Under the pieces are notes generated by a model that was given only the letters and a program-made list of their open reading frames with translations, was not told the DNA's origin and ran no database searches. Shown piece after piece: positions 43,171-51,916 of a stretch of DNA of 64,000 bases. The stretch is taken from assembly GCF_900187125.1 (NCBI RefSeq), contig NZ_LT906468.1, forward strand, positions 4,278,001-4,342,000, written 5' to 3'. Each line of letters begins with the position of its first letter. The stretch's first letter is position 1. The translations under genes and the position numbers were made by a program. The stretch is from Sphingobacterium mizutaii. GTDB taxonomy: Bacteria; Bacteroidota; Bacteroidia; Sphingobacteriales; Sphingobacteriaceae.

Positions 43171-43220
43171 GGGAATGGAAGGACAGGGACCTCTTGGAAT
43201 TGGGGTCCCTATCCATTCCC
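43171..43220. terminator. Hairpin between convergent genes
   Basis: GGGAATGG ... AGGGACC pairs with GGTCCCT ... CCATTCCC, a long interrupted stem of about 15 base pairs. It separates the DUF6520 gene from the leftward TlpA gene and can stop transcription from either side. Confidence 0.6.
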
Positions 43221-43253
43221 CAGTCATCTATTACCATCCAAGCTACCTGGAGA

Positions 43254-44786
43254 TCATTCCCCTTTTTTGAGCGCTTCACGCAATAGGTAGATCAATTCTT
43301 TCTTTTTTGCCGGGTTGCGGGGATCGGGCGGGTTTACCATGACCAGGTTGTCATCTTTACCGACCAAGACCATCGTCGGATAGGAGCTCACCCGATAGTG
43401 ATCGATTATTCCACCTCCTTTGCCCTTCCCAATCCACAGCTTGACGTCCCCCGGATCCGTATACTCCCCCGAGCGGACGGACTGCAGCCAGGCTTCCCTG
43501 CTCTTGTCGACGTTCATGCTCACAAAGACAATATCGGGTTCGTCCCTGAAAGCTTCCTTGACCTCTTCCATCGCCAAGTGCAGGTTCTTGCAGCCTCCGC
43601 ATCCGGTGAACCAGAAATCCATCAGGACCACTTTTCCCTTAAGGTCGCTATTGCTGATTAACCTGCCCGTCTCATCGGGAAAGCTGAACTGGTAGGATCT
43701 GGAAGCCTCTTCCCTTATTGCCCTCTGACCTTCGAGGTACTTCCGGTAGGCCTCGGACCCGATGGTGGAAAGCAGCTTCTGATAGGTACGGGGCAATATC
43801 TCCTGCCTCATTGCGCCGTTGATGTACAGTGCAAAGGCGACCTGGTCATACGCTCTGCCGGTAAATTTCCTGGATGCGAGGTCCAGGTAAACGGGCATGC
43901 CGAAAACGATGTTGCGACCGACCCGGTAGGAGGCCATCTGCAGGTCCAGCTTTATCTTGGCGGCCAGGTAATTGGAGAACAATGGAGAGTTGCCCTTATA
44001 GGTCCCAATGATCTCCCCTCCGGGTTCCGATAGGAGACTATCCACATAGAAATCCGCAACGAACCTCCCCACCCTTGAATCCTGTAGGCGAAATTTCAGA
44101 TCGAACAGTTGCCTCAGGCGCAGATCTCCCAGATAATCGAGGAGCAGGCGGTTCCGGACAGAGTCCGGAAGGTTCCCGTATCCTGGCCCCGCGATTGCCA
44201 TTGCATTTCCTTGGGCTTGGTCATATAGCGCCTTTGTCCCGGACAGCATATCCATGGCCGCCACTTCGAGATCTTCCATGTCCGCCCCATTATATCCCCC
44301 CATGATCTCGGCCCTTGAAGCCGAGAGCTGGTAATTCAGTGAATATAGGTCCATCTGTAAATCGAACATGGCCTTGCTCTCCCCTTCCATATATATCCCC
44401 TGTTCGTCAATCGTTACATCTATCGGGGCATTCCCTCTCACCAGTATGGGACTGTCAGCGACCGTCCGCAATGAAGTGCCCGTTTTTCTATATGCGGCCC
44501 TGGGGAATGAAAACCGGATATAGAACAGACCAGGTGCATCCTCAAGGACCAACCTGAACCGGCCATTACGGACCTTTACGAGTTTCTCCTGCGGAAAACC
44601 GTACATATTGAATTCCTGGAATGGTTCAATTGAATAGTGGACCGTGAACGAATCGATCCCCAGTGTTTCAGAGACATTTCCCTGGAACAGGGTCTGCGCC
44701 CGTAGGCTGTGCAGGGGTCCCGTTATTGCAAAGGCCATCAGCACTGTGATGAAAGCCCGGTAGAAGTTATTGTAGGATGTTTCCAT
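43254..44786 (-). CDS. TlpA-family thioredoxin-like protein
   Basis: A 510-residue secreted protein with an N-terminal signal (about residues 1-32, ending in LRAQ), a DUF-type beta-rich N-terminal part and a C-terminal thioredoxin domain. The active site is CGGC (in FWFTGCGGCKN near residue 395), a redox-active pair, and 'SSYPTMVLVG' further on supplies the cis-Pro loop. It is the last gene of the SusC-SusD-TlpA operon (leftward) and faces the DUF6520 and MauE genes. Probably reduces or rearranges disulfides in the periplasm. Confidence 0.85.
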   Translation of the reverse strand: METSYNNFYRAFITVLMAFAITGPLHSLRAQTLFQGNVSETLGIDSFTVHYSIEPFQEFNMYGFPQEKLVKVRNGRFRLVLEDAPGLFYIRFSFPRAAYRKTGTSLRTVADSPILVRGNAPIDVTIDEQGIYMEGESKAMFDLQMDLYSLNYQLSASRAEIMGGYNGADMEDLEVAAMDMLSGTKALYDQAQGNAMAIAGPGYGNLPDSVRNRLLLDYLGDLRLRQLFDLKFRLQDSRVGRFVADFYVDSLLSEPGGEIIGTYKGNSPLFSNYLAAKIKLDLQMASYRVGRNIVFGMPVYLDLASRKFTGRAYDQVAFALYINGAMRQEILPRTYQKLLSTIGSEAYRKYLEGQRAIREEASRSYQFSFPDETGRLISNSDLKGKVVLMDFWFTGCGGCKNLHLAMEEVKEAFRDEPDIVFVSMNVDKSREAWLQSVRSGEYTDPGDVKLWIGKGKGGGIIDHYRVSSYPTMVLVGKDDNLVMVNPPDPRNPAKKKELIYLLREALKKGE

Positions 44787-44787
44787 G

Positions 44788-46164
44788 TTATCTCTTGTTT
44801 TGTTCTATACCGCTCCTGTTAATTTCGTCCTGGGGGATATTGAAGACATATCTCGGGGAATTGGGGAGCAGGATAAATTCCCTGCCTCCCAGCACCCTCT
44901 TCAGGGTAATGTTAGCACCCTCCTTGTTCAGTCTCTTGATGTCATCCCACCTCAGGCACCGCCAGACAAGTTCCTTACGGCGTTCCTGCAGGATATGGAC
45001 TAGGGCCACCTCCCTATCCTGATACGTAACCGGCTCATAGGTCCCTTCCCTATAGCGCTTTTCCAGGAGCCGGTTCATCGATTGGGCCGCCTGATCCAAC
45101 CTGTTGCCCCTTGCCTGGCACTCTGCCCTGTTCAGTACGACCTCGTCGACCGCCATCCCGGTGAAGGGGACAAGGGCGATCCCGTTATAGCCCGTTTTCA
45201 TGACGTAGCGGCCAGGGTCCCTTTCAAAGAAATACACCGAGCGCCGCAGGTCGTCCCTATCGTAGAGGTCGATCAGGGCCGTGTCGACAAAGAATGTCCT
45301 GGCCGAACTGTAGCTGCTAGCATTGTTGTATTTTGTACTGATCCCGAACATGATGAGCTCCTCGTTTGTCCTGGTGAAAGGGGCCACCGAGGTACTGGAG
45401 AGGGTATTGTAATCGATCAGGACATCGTACCTCTTGAGGAACTCATCGGCCCATTTCTCCGCCAGGCCGTATTCCCTGCGATAAAGGCATATCCTTGACA
45501 GCATGGCATAGGATGCCAATTTTGTCGCCCTGTTCCTTTGCGGGATAGGTCCGGTGCTCGCCAGCAAATCGATCGACCTTACCAGGTCGTCGAAGATGAG
45601 ATCATAGCATTCCTCAACCGTGGACCGGGGCTGGTTATAGTCCACCGATGGGTCCTTCCTCAAGGGGATGCCAAGGTCCCGGGAAGCAGTGGATTCATCA
45701 TAGGGCACCGAATAGTTCTTCAGGAGGTCATAGTTTGCCCTGGCCCTGTGGAACAGGGCCTGACCGTAGACATCCCGGAGCCCCCCGTCACCGCCATCGG
45801 GCCCTCCCGCCCTATCGATCTGCGAGATCATGCTATTGGCGTAGAATACGGTACGGTAGGGTATGTTCCATTCATCGATATCTACCTCTCCTCCGTACAC
45901 ATCCTCTTCCCATATGTAAGAATTCCTCTCTACGGCCGTCCTGCTGGACAGCCAACTGGACTCGGAGACTATATAATATTCATCTGCAGACAATTGGGGC
46001 AATACACTGGTATGGCCTATCATGTCAAAGTTGTCCAGGAGCCTCTGGAAATCGGCCACCTTTTCCGGGGTAAAGATCTTGCTGCTGGGCTGTTCCTCGA
46101 GGAAGCCCTTGGAACATCCGGCTATTACCAGGGCGGCCGTCAATAGTTTCAATATATTCTTCAT
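44788..46164 (-). CDS. RagB/SusD-family lipoprotein
   Basis: A 458-residue outer-membrane lipoprotein that delivers nutrients or peptides to the SusC channel. Signal with lipobox VIAGC at about residue 17. The SusD-like tetratricopeptide-type helical fold is supported by 'LFHRARANYDLLKNYSVPYD' and 'RRKELVWRCLRWDDIKRLN'. It starts five bases after the SusC stop and abuts tlpA, a single operon. The substrate is unknown; a neighbouring TlpA points to peptides rather than sugars. Confidence 0.9.
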   Translation of the reverse strand: MKNILKLLTAALVIAGCSKGFLEEQPSSKIFTPEKVADFQRLLDNFDMIGHTSVLPQLSADEYYIVSESSWLSSRTAVERNSYIWEEDVYGGEVDIDEWNIPYRTVFYANSMISQIDRAGGPDGGDGGLRDVYGQALFHRARANYDLLKNYSVPYDESTASRDLGIPLRKDPSVDYNQPRSTVEECYDLIFDDLVRSIDLLASTGPIPQRNRATKLASYAMLSRICLYRREYGLAEKWADEFLKRYDVLIDYNTLSSTSVAPFTRTNEELIMFGISTKYNNASSYSSARTFFVDTALIDLYDRDDLRRSVYFFERDPGRYVMKTGYNGIALVPFTGMAVDEVVLNRAECQARGNRLDQAAQSMNRLLEKRYREGTYEPVTYQDREVALVHILQERRKELVWRCLRWDDIKRLNKEGANITLKRVLGGREFILLPNSPRYVFNIPQDEINRSGIEQNKR

Positions 46165-46169
46165 GGTTG

Positions 46170-49100
46170 TTAATAGTTAAATTTCATTCCGATGGACCAT
46201 TCCGAGGGAACCCTATATCCCGAAATGAGATCGGGATTGAGTCCGCGGTCATTCTGTTTCCACAGCAGCCCGAGGTTCGATGCATACACATAGAGCTGCA
46301 GGGCCGAGTTCCTCCGCCCTTCGAAAGGTCTGACAAGGTAGGAAAGCCGCACGTCCTGCAGACGCACCGTACCACCGGGGATCGCCAGTACCTCGGAGGA
46401 CTGATAGAAGTCCTCCCGGTTTGCATTCATGGGGTAATTGAAACGGGGGACGTCCGTTGACCCTTCGTCCCCAGCTTCCTGCCATCTGCTGGCATAGTCA
46501 GAAAAGCGGTATGAGCCAGAGATCAGGCCATTGGAACTGAAGGAGTTGTTTACCCTGACAAAATTACCCCACTTATAGAGGACCTGGAAGGAAAGCTCGG
46601 CCCCTCTGTAGGAAACTGTGTTCCTGAGGCTCCCGAACCTGGTCGGAACCTTAGAGCCCATTATGGTGATGCCAGTCCTGTCAAGCCCGTTCAGGATATC
46701 ACTGTACTCGGTGCTGGGGCCGCCATCTGACCATCCTTTCGGATCACCGTTCCCGTCCAGTCCGGAAGACCTGAACAGGACAAGGGAATTTATGGGATGG
46801 CCCACCAGCGGCACGATGCCCGATGCGAACACGATATCCCTGTTTGCCCCCGGATCCATCAGGTACTTGGTCACCCGGTCGCTGACCGCATTGAAGATGA
46901 GATCGCTCCGAAAGCCGAATCCGCCCCTCTCAAGCCATAGTGCCCTGAGCTGAAGATCAACCCCATCAGTGAGGGTGTTTGCGACGTTCCCATAGAATTC
47001 CGTCACGCCAGTCTGGGGTGCCAGTGGGCTGTTCCCCATCAGGTCCATCCCTTTCTTGCTGTAATATTCCAGGCTCCCACCGAACCGGTCTCCAAACAGG
47101 GAAAAGTCCAGGCCTATGTTCACGTTCCTCACCCTTTCCCACCGGAGGGTGCTGTTGGGTGGGTTAAGGATCCTGTCGATCGGGTAACCCCATGGGTTCA
47201 GCGTCCTGAAAAGGGTCGAGGTCAGGAATGCCGAAGTGTTCTTGTCGATGTTCCCGTTGTATCCATAGGTGGCGCGGAGCTTGAGCATGTCGAGCGGCTT
47301 CCAGCCAATGGCCTCATGAAAGGAATATGCGGCCCCCACAGACCACAGGGGAACGCCCTTTTGGTTTGCCTTAACACCGAATATGTTGGATTCGTCCTTT
47401 CGGAAACTGGCATTCAAGGCCAGGTTCCCCCGGTAGCTATAGGATACCAGCCCATAGAAGGAGCGGTTATTGTCCACGTACCGGGTCCGGCTGCCCCCAT
47501 TTGCAATGCGGGAATATGTCCCCTTATGGTAGAGCGGAAAATAGGTGAAGATGTCCACCGTGGAGAAGTTCTCCAGGACCGGGTCGTAACCATAGAGGAG
47601 CCCATGGTCCTCAAAGGTCCTGCGGTCCTGCCTGAATTCCATTCCCAGCAGACCGCTAATGGAATGCCTGTCCGCAATGGTCTCGTTCCAGTCTGCCTGG
47701 GCCCGACCGTACCGGGAGCCCATCCTTGTACCGTTCCGGCTGAGGATCCCACCGACGGGGATTGGACTTACCATGGTACCGTTCACCGGATCGAATGAGC
47801 TGAACTGGTTGACCAGGTTCCTCACATAGAACGATTCCTTACCGTAGAGCAGACTCCCTTCCTGCCAGTTGGTGCTGTTCAGGTAGCTGATGCCCAGGCT
47901 GAGGCTGCGGTACAGCTTGCCCTTTATCCCAAAATTAAAGCGCAACTGCTTATCAGAGAGCTCCGAGCTGGAGAGCGAGCCCCGGAGTTCGTCCAAGGGA
48001 CGGTATTTCCAGTCGAGAAGGTGTCCTGATCCGGCGGTATCTGTGTACGACCTCCTGAGCGTGGAGGTCCCATAGGATGCCTCTAGGGCATTCCCATTTC
48101 CGTCGGCCAGTCTTTCGTAAGGATATTTGGGGGTATAGCCCTGGGAATTGCCCACCTGTGAACTGCTTTGGACATACCAGACTTCGGAATTTAGGGTCAT
48201 GCGGTCCTTCAAAAGACTCCAGATGCTGGCATTCCGGACACTGGTACGTCCGTTCTCGCTTCCCACCCTGTCACTTATCGACCTGTCAATGCCCCCGCTC
48301 AGGATATTCCTGAAAGAAGGGGTCGAGGAGGAAACACTGAACTGCTGCTGGTGCTGGAAGAGATCCCTATAGAAGTATTTTTCTAGATCGGCCCTTACAT
48401 CTTGCCCCCTATATCCATCTATCTGGGAGTTCCCCTGCAGCTCGCTGAGTGACCCGTCCCTGACCTGGGCCAGGATCTCAACGACCGGTGAGATCTGCTG
48501 GTAGGGTACGTTGATGTCCCTGTCATAATACCCCTTTTCGAAAAGAAATATCTCTGAATCTATGAAATCGCTGGAGGACATCCACCTTTCGGTGGACAGA
48601 TCAGGCCTTTTCCTGAACAGGAAATTGGAGGAAAATTCAACTGACAGCCTATCCTTGGGCTTCTTGGTGGTAATGACAATGACGCCATTGCCAGAGCGGA
48701 CGCCCCAGATCGATGCCGCCGTGGCATCTTTCAGTACTGTAACGCTCTGTATGTCATTGGGATTGATATTGTCAAGGTCACCTTCGTACGGGAAGTTGTC
48801 GACAACGATGAGTGGCCTCGTGCTGGAAAATATAGTGCTCCTGCCCCTTACGCTCAGTCCGTCCGGATTTCCCGTATTCCGATCGATCAGCAAGCCATTG
48901 GTGACCCCGTTCAACCTGGAGAGCAGGCTCATGCCAGGGTTGCGCCGGATGGTCTTGGAGTCTACAAATGAGAAGCTGCCCGTTGCCCTTTCCCTTGGGA
49001 TGGACTGGTATCCGGTACTCACGACCTCCACCTGCTCGATCATGTTGGCCACGGGCACCAACATTATCTCCATCGATAAGATCGATGGGTCCCATAAAAT

Positions 49101-49466
49101 TGCCGTATCCCTGTACCCAACATGGCTCAGAGATATCCTTCGTTCCGACGAGTCCGATGATAGCTGGAACCGTCCCTTGCTGTCGGTCTTGGCCTCTACT
49201 TCCAGTCCCCGGATGCTGACCCCTTGAACGGGTTTACCAGTAACGGCATCCAGAACTGTCCCGGTGGCCAATTTACCTTTTGTTTCCATTGTTAGGTGTT
49301 CTTGGGCGACCAGCTGATTGCCCAGAAGAAAGAAACCTATCGTTAGAAGGATAGGAAAGAGAAAAATCTCTTTCAGGCAATAATTTTCATTGATGAAAGG
49401 TTTCACTGCTGATGAACTCCTTAACAAAAACTTAGGTATTGCATTTTTAAAAGTTTTATGTTGCAT
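46170..49466 (-). CDS. SusC/RagA TonB-linked outer-membrane protein
   Basis: A 1098-residue TonB-dependent transporter. Signal peptide about residues 30-54; a carboxypeptidase-like domain (TGTVLDAVTGKPVQGVSIRG near 68) and the plug (RNPGMSLLSRLNGVTNGLLI, DNINPNDIQSVTVLKDATAAS) precede the long beta-barrel. The plug motif ASIWGVRSGNGVIVITTKK is typical of SusC. It is the first gene of the leftward SusC-SusD-TlpA operon. There is no anti-sigma FecR/ECF pair upstream. Confidence 0.93.
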   Translation of the reverse strand: MQHKTFKNAIPKFLLRSSSAVKPFINENYCLKEIFLFPILLTIGFFLLGNQLVAQEHLTMETKGKLATGTVLDAVTGKPVQGVSIRGLEVEAKTDSKGRFQLSSDSSERRISLSHVGYRDTAILWDPSILSMEIMLVPVANMIEQVEVVSTGYQSIPRERATGSFSFVDSKTIRRNPGMSLLSRLNGVTNGLLIDRNTGNPDGLSVRGRSTIFSSTRPLIVVDNFPYEGDLDNINPNDIQSVTVLKDATAASIWGVRSGNGVIVITTKKPKDRLSVEFSSNFLFRKRPDLSTERWMSSSDFIDSEIFLFEKGYYDRDINVPYQQISPVVEILAQVRDGSLSELQGNSQIDGYRGQDVRADLEKYFYRDLFQHQQQFSVSSSTPSFRNILSGGIDRSISDRVGSENGRTSVRNASIWSLLKDRMTLNSEVWYVQSSSQVGNSQGYTPKYPYERLADGNGNALEASYGTSTLRRSYTDTAGSGHLLDWKYRPLDELRGSLSSSELSDKQLRFNFGIKGKLYRSLSLGISYLNSTNWQEGSLLYGKESFYVRNLVNQFSSFDPVNGTMVSPIPVGGILSRNGTRMGSRYGRAQADWNETIADRHSISGLLGMEFRQDRRTFEDHGLLYGYDPVLENFSTVDIFTYFPLYHKGTYSRIANGGSRTRYVDNNRSFYGLVSYSYRGNLALNASFRKDESNIFGVKANQKGVPLWSVGAAYSFHEAIGWKPLDMLKLRATYGYNGNIDKNTSAFLTSTLFRTLNPWGYPIDRILNPPNSTLRWERVRNVNIGLDFSLFGDRFGGSLEYYSKKGMDLMGNSPLAPQTGVTEFYGNVANTLTDGVDLQLRALWLERGGFGFRSDLIFNAVSDRVTKYLMDPGANRDIVFASGIVPLVGHPINSLVLFRSSGLDGNGDPKGWSDGGPSTEYSDILNGLDRTGITIMGSKVPTRFGSLRNTVSYRGAELSFQVLYKWGNFVRVNNSFSSNGLISGSYRFSDYASRWQEAGDEGSTDVPRFNYPMNANREDFYQSSEVLAIPGGTVRLQDVRLSYLVRPFEGRRNSALQLYVYASNLGLLWKQNDRGLNPDLISGYRVPSEWSIGMKFNY

Positions 49467-49559
49467 AGTGTTAATTTGGTTTCTAAAGGTTATCTATGCT
49501 GTTTGCAATAGAAAAATAAAAAACGATCAATTGTCCAATTTTCCCTTATTTGGGGCCAG

Positions 49560-50647
49560 CCATTTACAAGGCATCCGTCATGGTCATATCGATTCTTATC
49601 TTAAATGTGCATCCCCCCTGCTTGCAATAGGATAGGGTCCCCACGTTTGTCCGATCCAATGCAGCCTTCCCCTTTTTTCAGGGAGAGGTAAGCGGTGACC
49701 GGCCTGCAATTTCCAGTTTATTGTGGAGGGAGCGGATAGAACATGCTCCTACTTTTACCATCTTCGAACTGATAGAAAATTGGATGGGTCATGTCCAGAA
49801 CCGCTGGGTTCTCTCTCCTCCATCAGTATTGGTGAACAAACTTTCCTCTGGCTATGGAAAGAATGTAGCTATCCAGTACCGATGAATAGTAAATGGACCC
49901 TGCCCGCCTCTATTTCTGTCAATGTGCAGTAAGCTGTCCTTATCTACTTATATTCTGTGGCAAGCTGCGGTCTTTTAAAGACATATATCATCCCATCTGC
50001 CTCATCGCACAAGCTCGATCATTTCCGCTGTATGCTCATTTCAAAAAACAGCCCTTTTGTATACCCCTCTTATATGATCGCTGCCATTGGCAATGCAGTC
50101 TATTTAAAATCTTATGGAAATCCTGGTTGCCCAAGTATTCCATACCTGCTGGGTCAGCCAGCCTTGCTGCTCTACCCGTTCCAGAAAAGGCGACATGAGA
50201 TCCTTGGGCTTGTCGGTGAGCATGATCACTTCCAGGTCCTTTTAGAATTTTTTCTTCAACGCTACGTTTTTGGGTATCGTGGCCACGCACGTGGGAGCAC
50301 CATGTTGCCCCAAAGTCAAGGATGATCAGTTTCTTGTACCTGAAATCATTGAGGATTATCCTGTGTTTCCCCTGGGAATGCCTTGCCACGTTCATTGGCG
50401 CTTCCCACATGGATTCCGGGAGCGTCTCGCCCGCCTGTATCGGAATAATCCCGTTGTGCCCATTGCCCCCACTCTCGTGGGGATCTTGGGCTACTACTAA
50501 CTGATTATTAAACAAACTGAAACATAATGTCAGCAAAATCGCTTTCTCAATCTTTTTCCAAGAAGCGGAGGAACCATCAAACCGATCGCTCGGCCAGACC
50601 TTGGACGTTAACGTCTTACTAAATCTTTTTTGATTTAAATTCACCAT
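49560..50647 (-). pseudogene. Second TlpA-like gene, decayed
   Basis: An N-terminal frame (50647 down to about 50300) has a signal segment and 'NGHNGIIPIQAGETLPESMW', '..KHRIILNDFRYKKLIILDFG', then ATWC of the thioredoxin site. The frame breaks there; another frame continues 'PTCVATIPKNVALKKKF', a stop, 'KDLEVIMLTDKPKDLMSPFL' and further pieces (GSDHIRGVYKRAVF, NEHTAEMIELVR) with several stops down to about 49560. The remaining text matches the C-terminal part of TlpA-like proteins in fragments. It stands directly upstream of the intact SusC gene and may be the original partner that was lost. Confidence 0.6.
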
Positions 50648-51464
50648 TGGTTATTTGGTTACGTGCAGATCCAGGCCATTGTACGAGCACTGAAAAATTC
50701 ACAGGTTTGTACCTTATGGCAAAAGGCATTCATTTTTTTGGAATCAAACACTTTAAAATGAATGACTTTATTGTCACATTGAACAATAACCAGCCCCCTT
50801 CCAGATCGAATTGACCTGAAAACTATATCCGACAAACTTGACAGAATGAAAAAATTAGCCTAGATTTAGATTGTCGAGAAATAAATCATGATGCTGATAT
50901 TAACGTTCTGCAAAGTTGCCCTTGCCACTTGTTTTAAGAAGGGGACTGGTAGAACAGGAATACTGGAGGGATTGGCCTGAAACTGCGATTCGAAGGGCCC
51001 TTTTGCATCCTGCTATATTGACCGAAGGTTATTCTGGAGAACAGAATATGTTCTTGTATAGAATCTTTTCGGAAAACCATGAACTCTGCTCCTGGAGCAG
51101 GGTTTGTGGTATTTTGGTTTGCACATTCATAATCATAACAGTTTATGTGGTTAATTGAACAAACCAAAAAGCAGAAGGCAGGGTTTCTGTTTTCAACTGA
51201 AGATCCAGGGAGTAGCACCCTCAACGCAGTATTCAACAGGCCCTGCCTAAAGCTTGTGCTAAAATACACAAATTCTTTAGACGTGGGTTAAACCTGTTGC
51301 CTCGCGTTGAATTTTAAAGTTGCTACTCTTTGGATTCAGAGGCTTGTTCAACTCACAATCTATTTATAATAGATTCAGTTATCAATTTAATTCATCAATC
51401 CTTGATTGATTTCACCAAATATACAAACTAAGTAATAACTAAGCAAACATTTTTATAATTTTTT
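50648..51464. other. Stretch without a supported gene at the island end
   Basis: No gene is recognised. Open frames on both strands cover 50916-51269, but neither shows a family pattern. The base composition falls from GC-rich to AT-rich near 51.3 kb. AT-rich DNA from 51360 on is likely the promoter region of the next gene. Confidence 0.4.
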
Positions 51465-51692
51465 ATGCCAAAATCATATTTTGAACTTGAAATCATTAAA
51501 AGAACTGTGGAAATAAGAAGAAAGAAATATACCCAAAGAGATTTAGCTGCTTATTTAAAGGTGTCTGCTGGATATATAGGACAGGTAGAATCTAAAAATT
51601 CCTCAAGTATGTATACATATAATCAATTAAACGAATTAGCTAAATTCCTTGAATGTAGCCCACAAGATTTTTTCCCATTACTTCCTATATAA
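51465..51692 (+). CDS. XRE-family helix-turn-helix regulator
   Basis: A 75-residue single-domain DNA-binding protein. 'YTQRDLAAYLKVSAGYIGQVE' near residue 22 is a classic HTH, and 'NQLNELAKFLECSPQDFF' completes the five-helix fold. No sensor domain is present. It lies at the border between the island and the polysaccharide locus, reading opposite to the latter, and could regulate either; nothing in the sequence decides. Confidence 0.82.
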   Translation: MPKSYFELEIIKRTVEIRRKKYTQRDLAAYLKVSAGYIGQVESKNSSSMYTYNQLNELAKFLECSPQDFFPLLPI

Positions 51693-51916
51693 TTATCTAT
51701 CTTCGACAACTTATGCTTTATATTAAAATTAGAAAGTAACCTTTATTCAATAAAAAAAGTCTCTAAGAATTATAAACAGAGTAGGTTCTATTATAACTTT
51801 TTTATTTTTTACAACTAGGCAATAGCATAAATTCAATAGATCGTAAGCCTAACTGCATTTCGCACCAATTAAAATTATAAATTTGTTTATTAAAAAAAAA
51901 TAAACTTACCTATTTT

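Noticed and set aside
50916..51269. Overlapping frames on both strands at the right end of the island
   Set aside because: Neither has a recognisable family, signal peptide or ribosome site; coding could not be supported.
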